Source of the DNA: Fluviicola taffensis DSM 16823
Lineage (GTDB): Bacteria > Bacteroidota > Bacteroidia > Flavobacteriales_D > Crocinitomicaceae
DNA: 64,000 nucleotides
NCBI RefSeq assembly: GCF_000194605.1
Contig: NC_015321.1
Coordinates: 3,348,001 to 3,412,000, forward strand
Direction of reading: 5' to 3'
The position numbers and the translations under genes are program-made. This document shows, in pieces, positions 63,644 through 64,000 of this stretch. Each line of letters starts with the position of its first letter. Within the stretch, counting starts at the first letter, position 1. A model generated the notes under the pieces. The model was not told the DNA's origin and ran no database searches. It worked only from the letters and a program-made list of their open reading frames with translations.

Positions 63644-64000
63644 CTAATTGATTCGAGGAACATTTAATTGATAGGGAAAATCAGGACTATTTATCGTTTG
63701 TTGAATCACCATCAATGAAAGTTCCATCAGCTCATTGTTTTTAAAAATGATTCCATCTGCCCCAGCATCCAAACAAGAACGCAGAATGAACGAATTATTT
63801 TCATCAGTTACGATGTAGACTTTAGCCAAAGTAGTTTGTCTTTTAATTTTATCCATTACATCCAATCCAGTTAAATTATTTCCTAAGTTGTAATCCAAGA
63901 AAGAAATGGAATGAATTCCAGGTAAATCTGTTAGGAATTCCGCCGAATCAGTATATGTGCTGATTTTGAAATGATTTTGATGCATGGAATAAGCTGTCAA
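63644..64000 (-). CDS. Response regulator receiver-domain protein (5' partial)
   Basis: Only the C-terminal 118 residues are in the window; the frame is open at the right edge, and the first strand with the acidic pair is missing. The phosphoacceptor is Asp36 in SISFLDYNLG, with switch Thr65 (YIVTDEN) and Lys87 (GIIFKNN). No output domain follows, so this is a single-domain (CheY-like) regulator or one with its output outside the window. The partner kinase is not seen. Confidence 0.85.
   Translation of the reverse strand: MTAYSMHQNHFKISTYTDSAEFLTDLPGIHSISFLDYNLGNNLTGLDVMDKIKRQTTLAKVYIVTDENNSFILRSCLDAGADGIIFKNNELMELSLMVIQQTINSPDFPYQLNVPRIN

Overview
The window looks like chromosomal DNA of a Bacteroidota bacterium, probably Flavobacteriales of the Crocinitomicaceae/Fluviicola type (the family is an inference). 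The signs are type IX secretion (T9SS) cargo with type A and type B C-terminal sorting domains, SprB-type repeats, a PorE-like OmpA protein, several small lipoproteins, no Shine-Dalgarno sequences, and -7 boxes of the Bacteroidota form TAnnTTTG. The DNA is AT-rich. I saw no tRNA, rRNA, CRISPR array, insertion sequence or prophage.

Layout. 1-3.0 kb: 3' end of a SprB-repeat/PKD surface protein with a type B sorting domain. 3.0-5.8 kb: DinB-like protein, then a GlcD-type FAD oxidase coupled to a WYL regulator. 5.9-11.2 kb: small unknown genes, a VWA-like exported protein, a DUF2130 protein, a VOC protein and a lipoprotein. 11.3-14.5 kb: TPR protein plus PorE-like TPR/propeller/OmpA protein. 14.7-20.2 kb: thiolase, then an overlapping trio (lipoprotein, outer membrane barrel, T9SS cargo). 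20.2-23.5 kb: a broken secretory ORF, two orphan genes, and a coupled pair of membrane-anchored DUF748-like and LEA2-like proteins with strongly basic tails. 23.6-28.4 kb: KdsC-like phosphatase, DUF2520 protein and SecA. 28.6-33.3 kb: lipoprotein, GuaA, LysM/periplasmic-binding fusion, HemF. 33.5-38.6 kb: proline dehydrogenase, AroB, MerR regulator, NlpC/P60 hydrolase, MFS transporter, MsrA. 38.6-45.9 kb: small exported proteins, CPBP protease/cupin/barrel operon, nitroreductase, a structured 58-bp tandem repeat, a thioredoxin-fold protein without its cysteines, and the CoaD-RsmD-DUF3822 operon. 46-49.9 kb: RecD/Dda-like helicase and a large orphan exported protein. 50-62.2 kb: one 12.2-kb gene for a 4,076-residue secreted protein with an FG-GAP propeller, about 43 Ig-like repeats and a type A sorting domain. 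62.4-64 kb: acyl-CoA thioesterase, a small exported protein and the 3' part of a response regulator.

How the genes fit together. Most are housekeeping: protein export, purine, heme and shikimate synthesis, CoA, proline catabolism, oxidative repair. The special part is the cell surface. At least three T9SS substrates (990+, 489 and 4,076 aa) lie in the same window as SecA, which exports them to the periplasm, and a PorE-like protein that may anchor the T9SS to peptidoglycan.

I found no clearly new defence or mobile system. The best unexplained signal is the tandem repeat at 42377-42690. Its last, diverged unit keeps the same stem through two compensatory base-pair changes. The next best is the two-scale homogenisation (225 bp and 441 bp) inside the giant gene.
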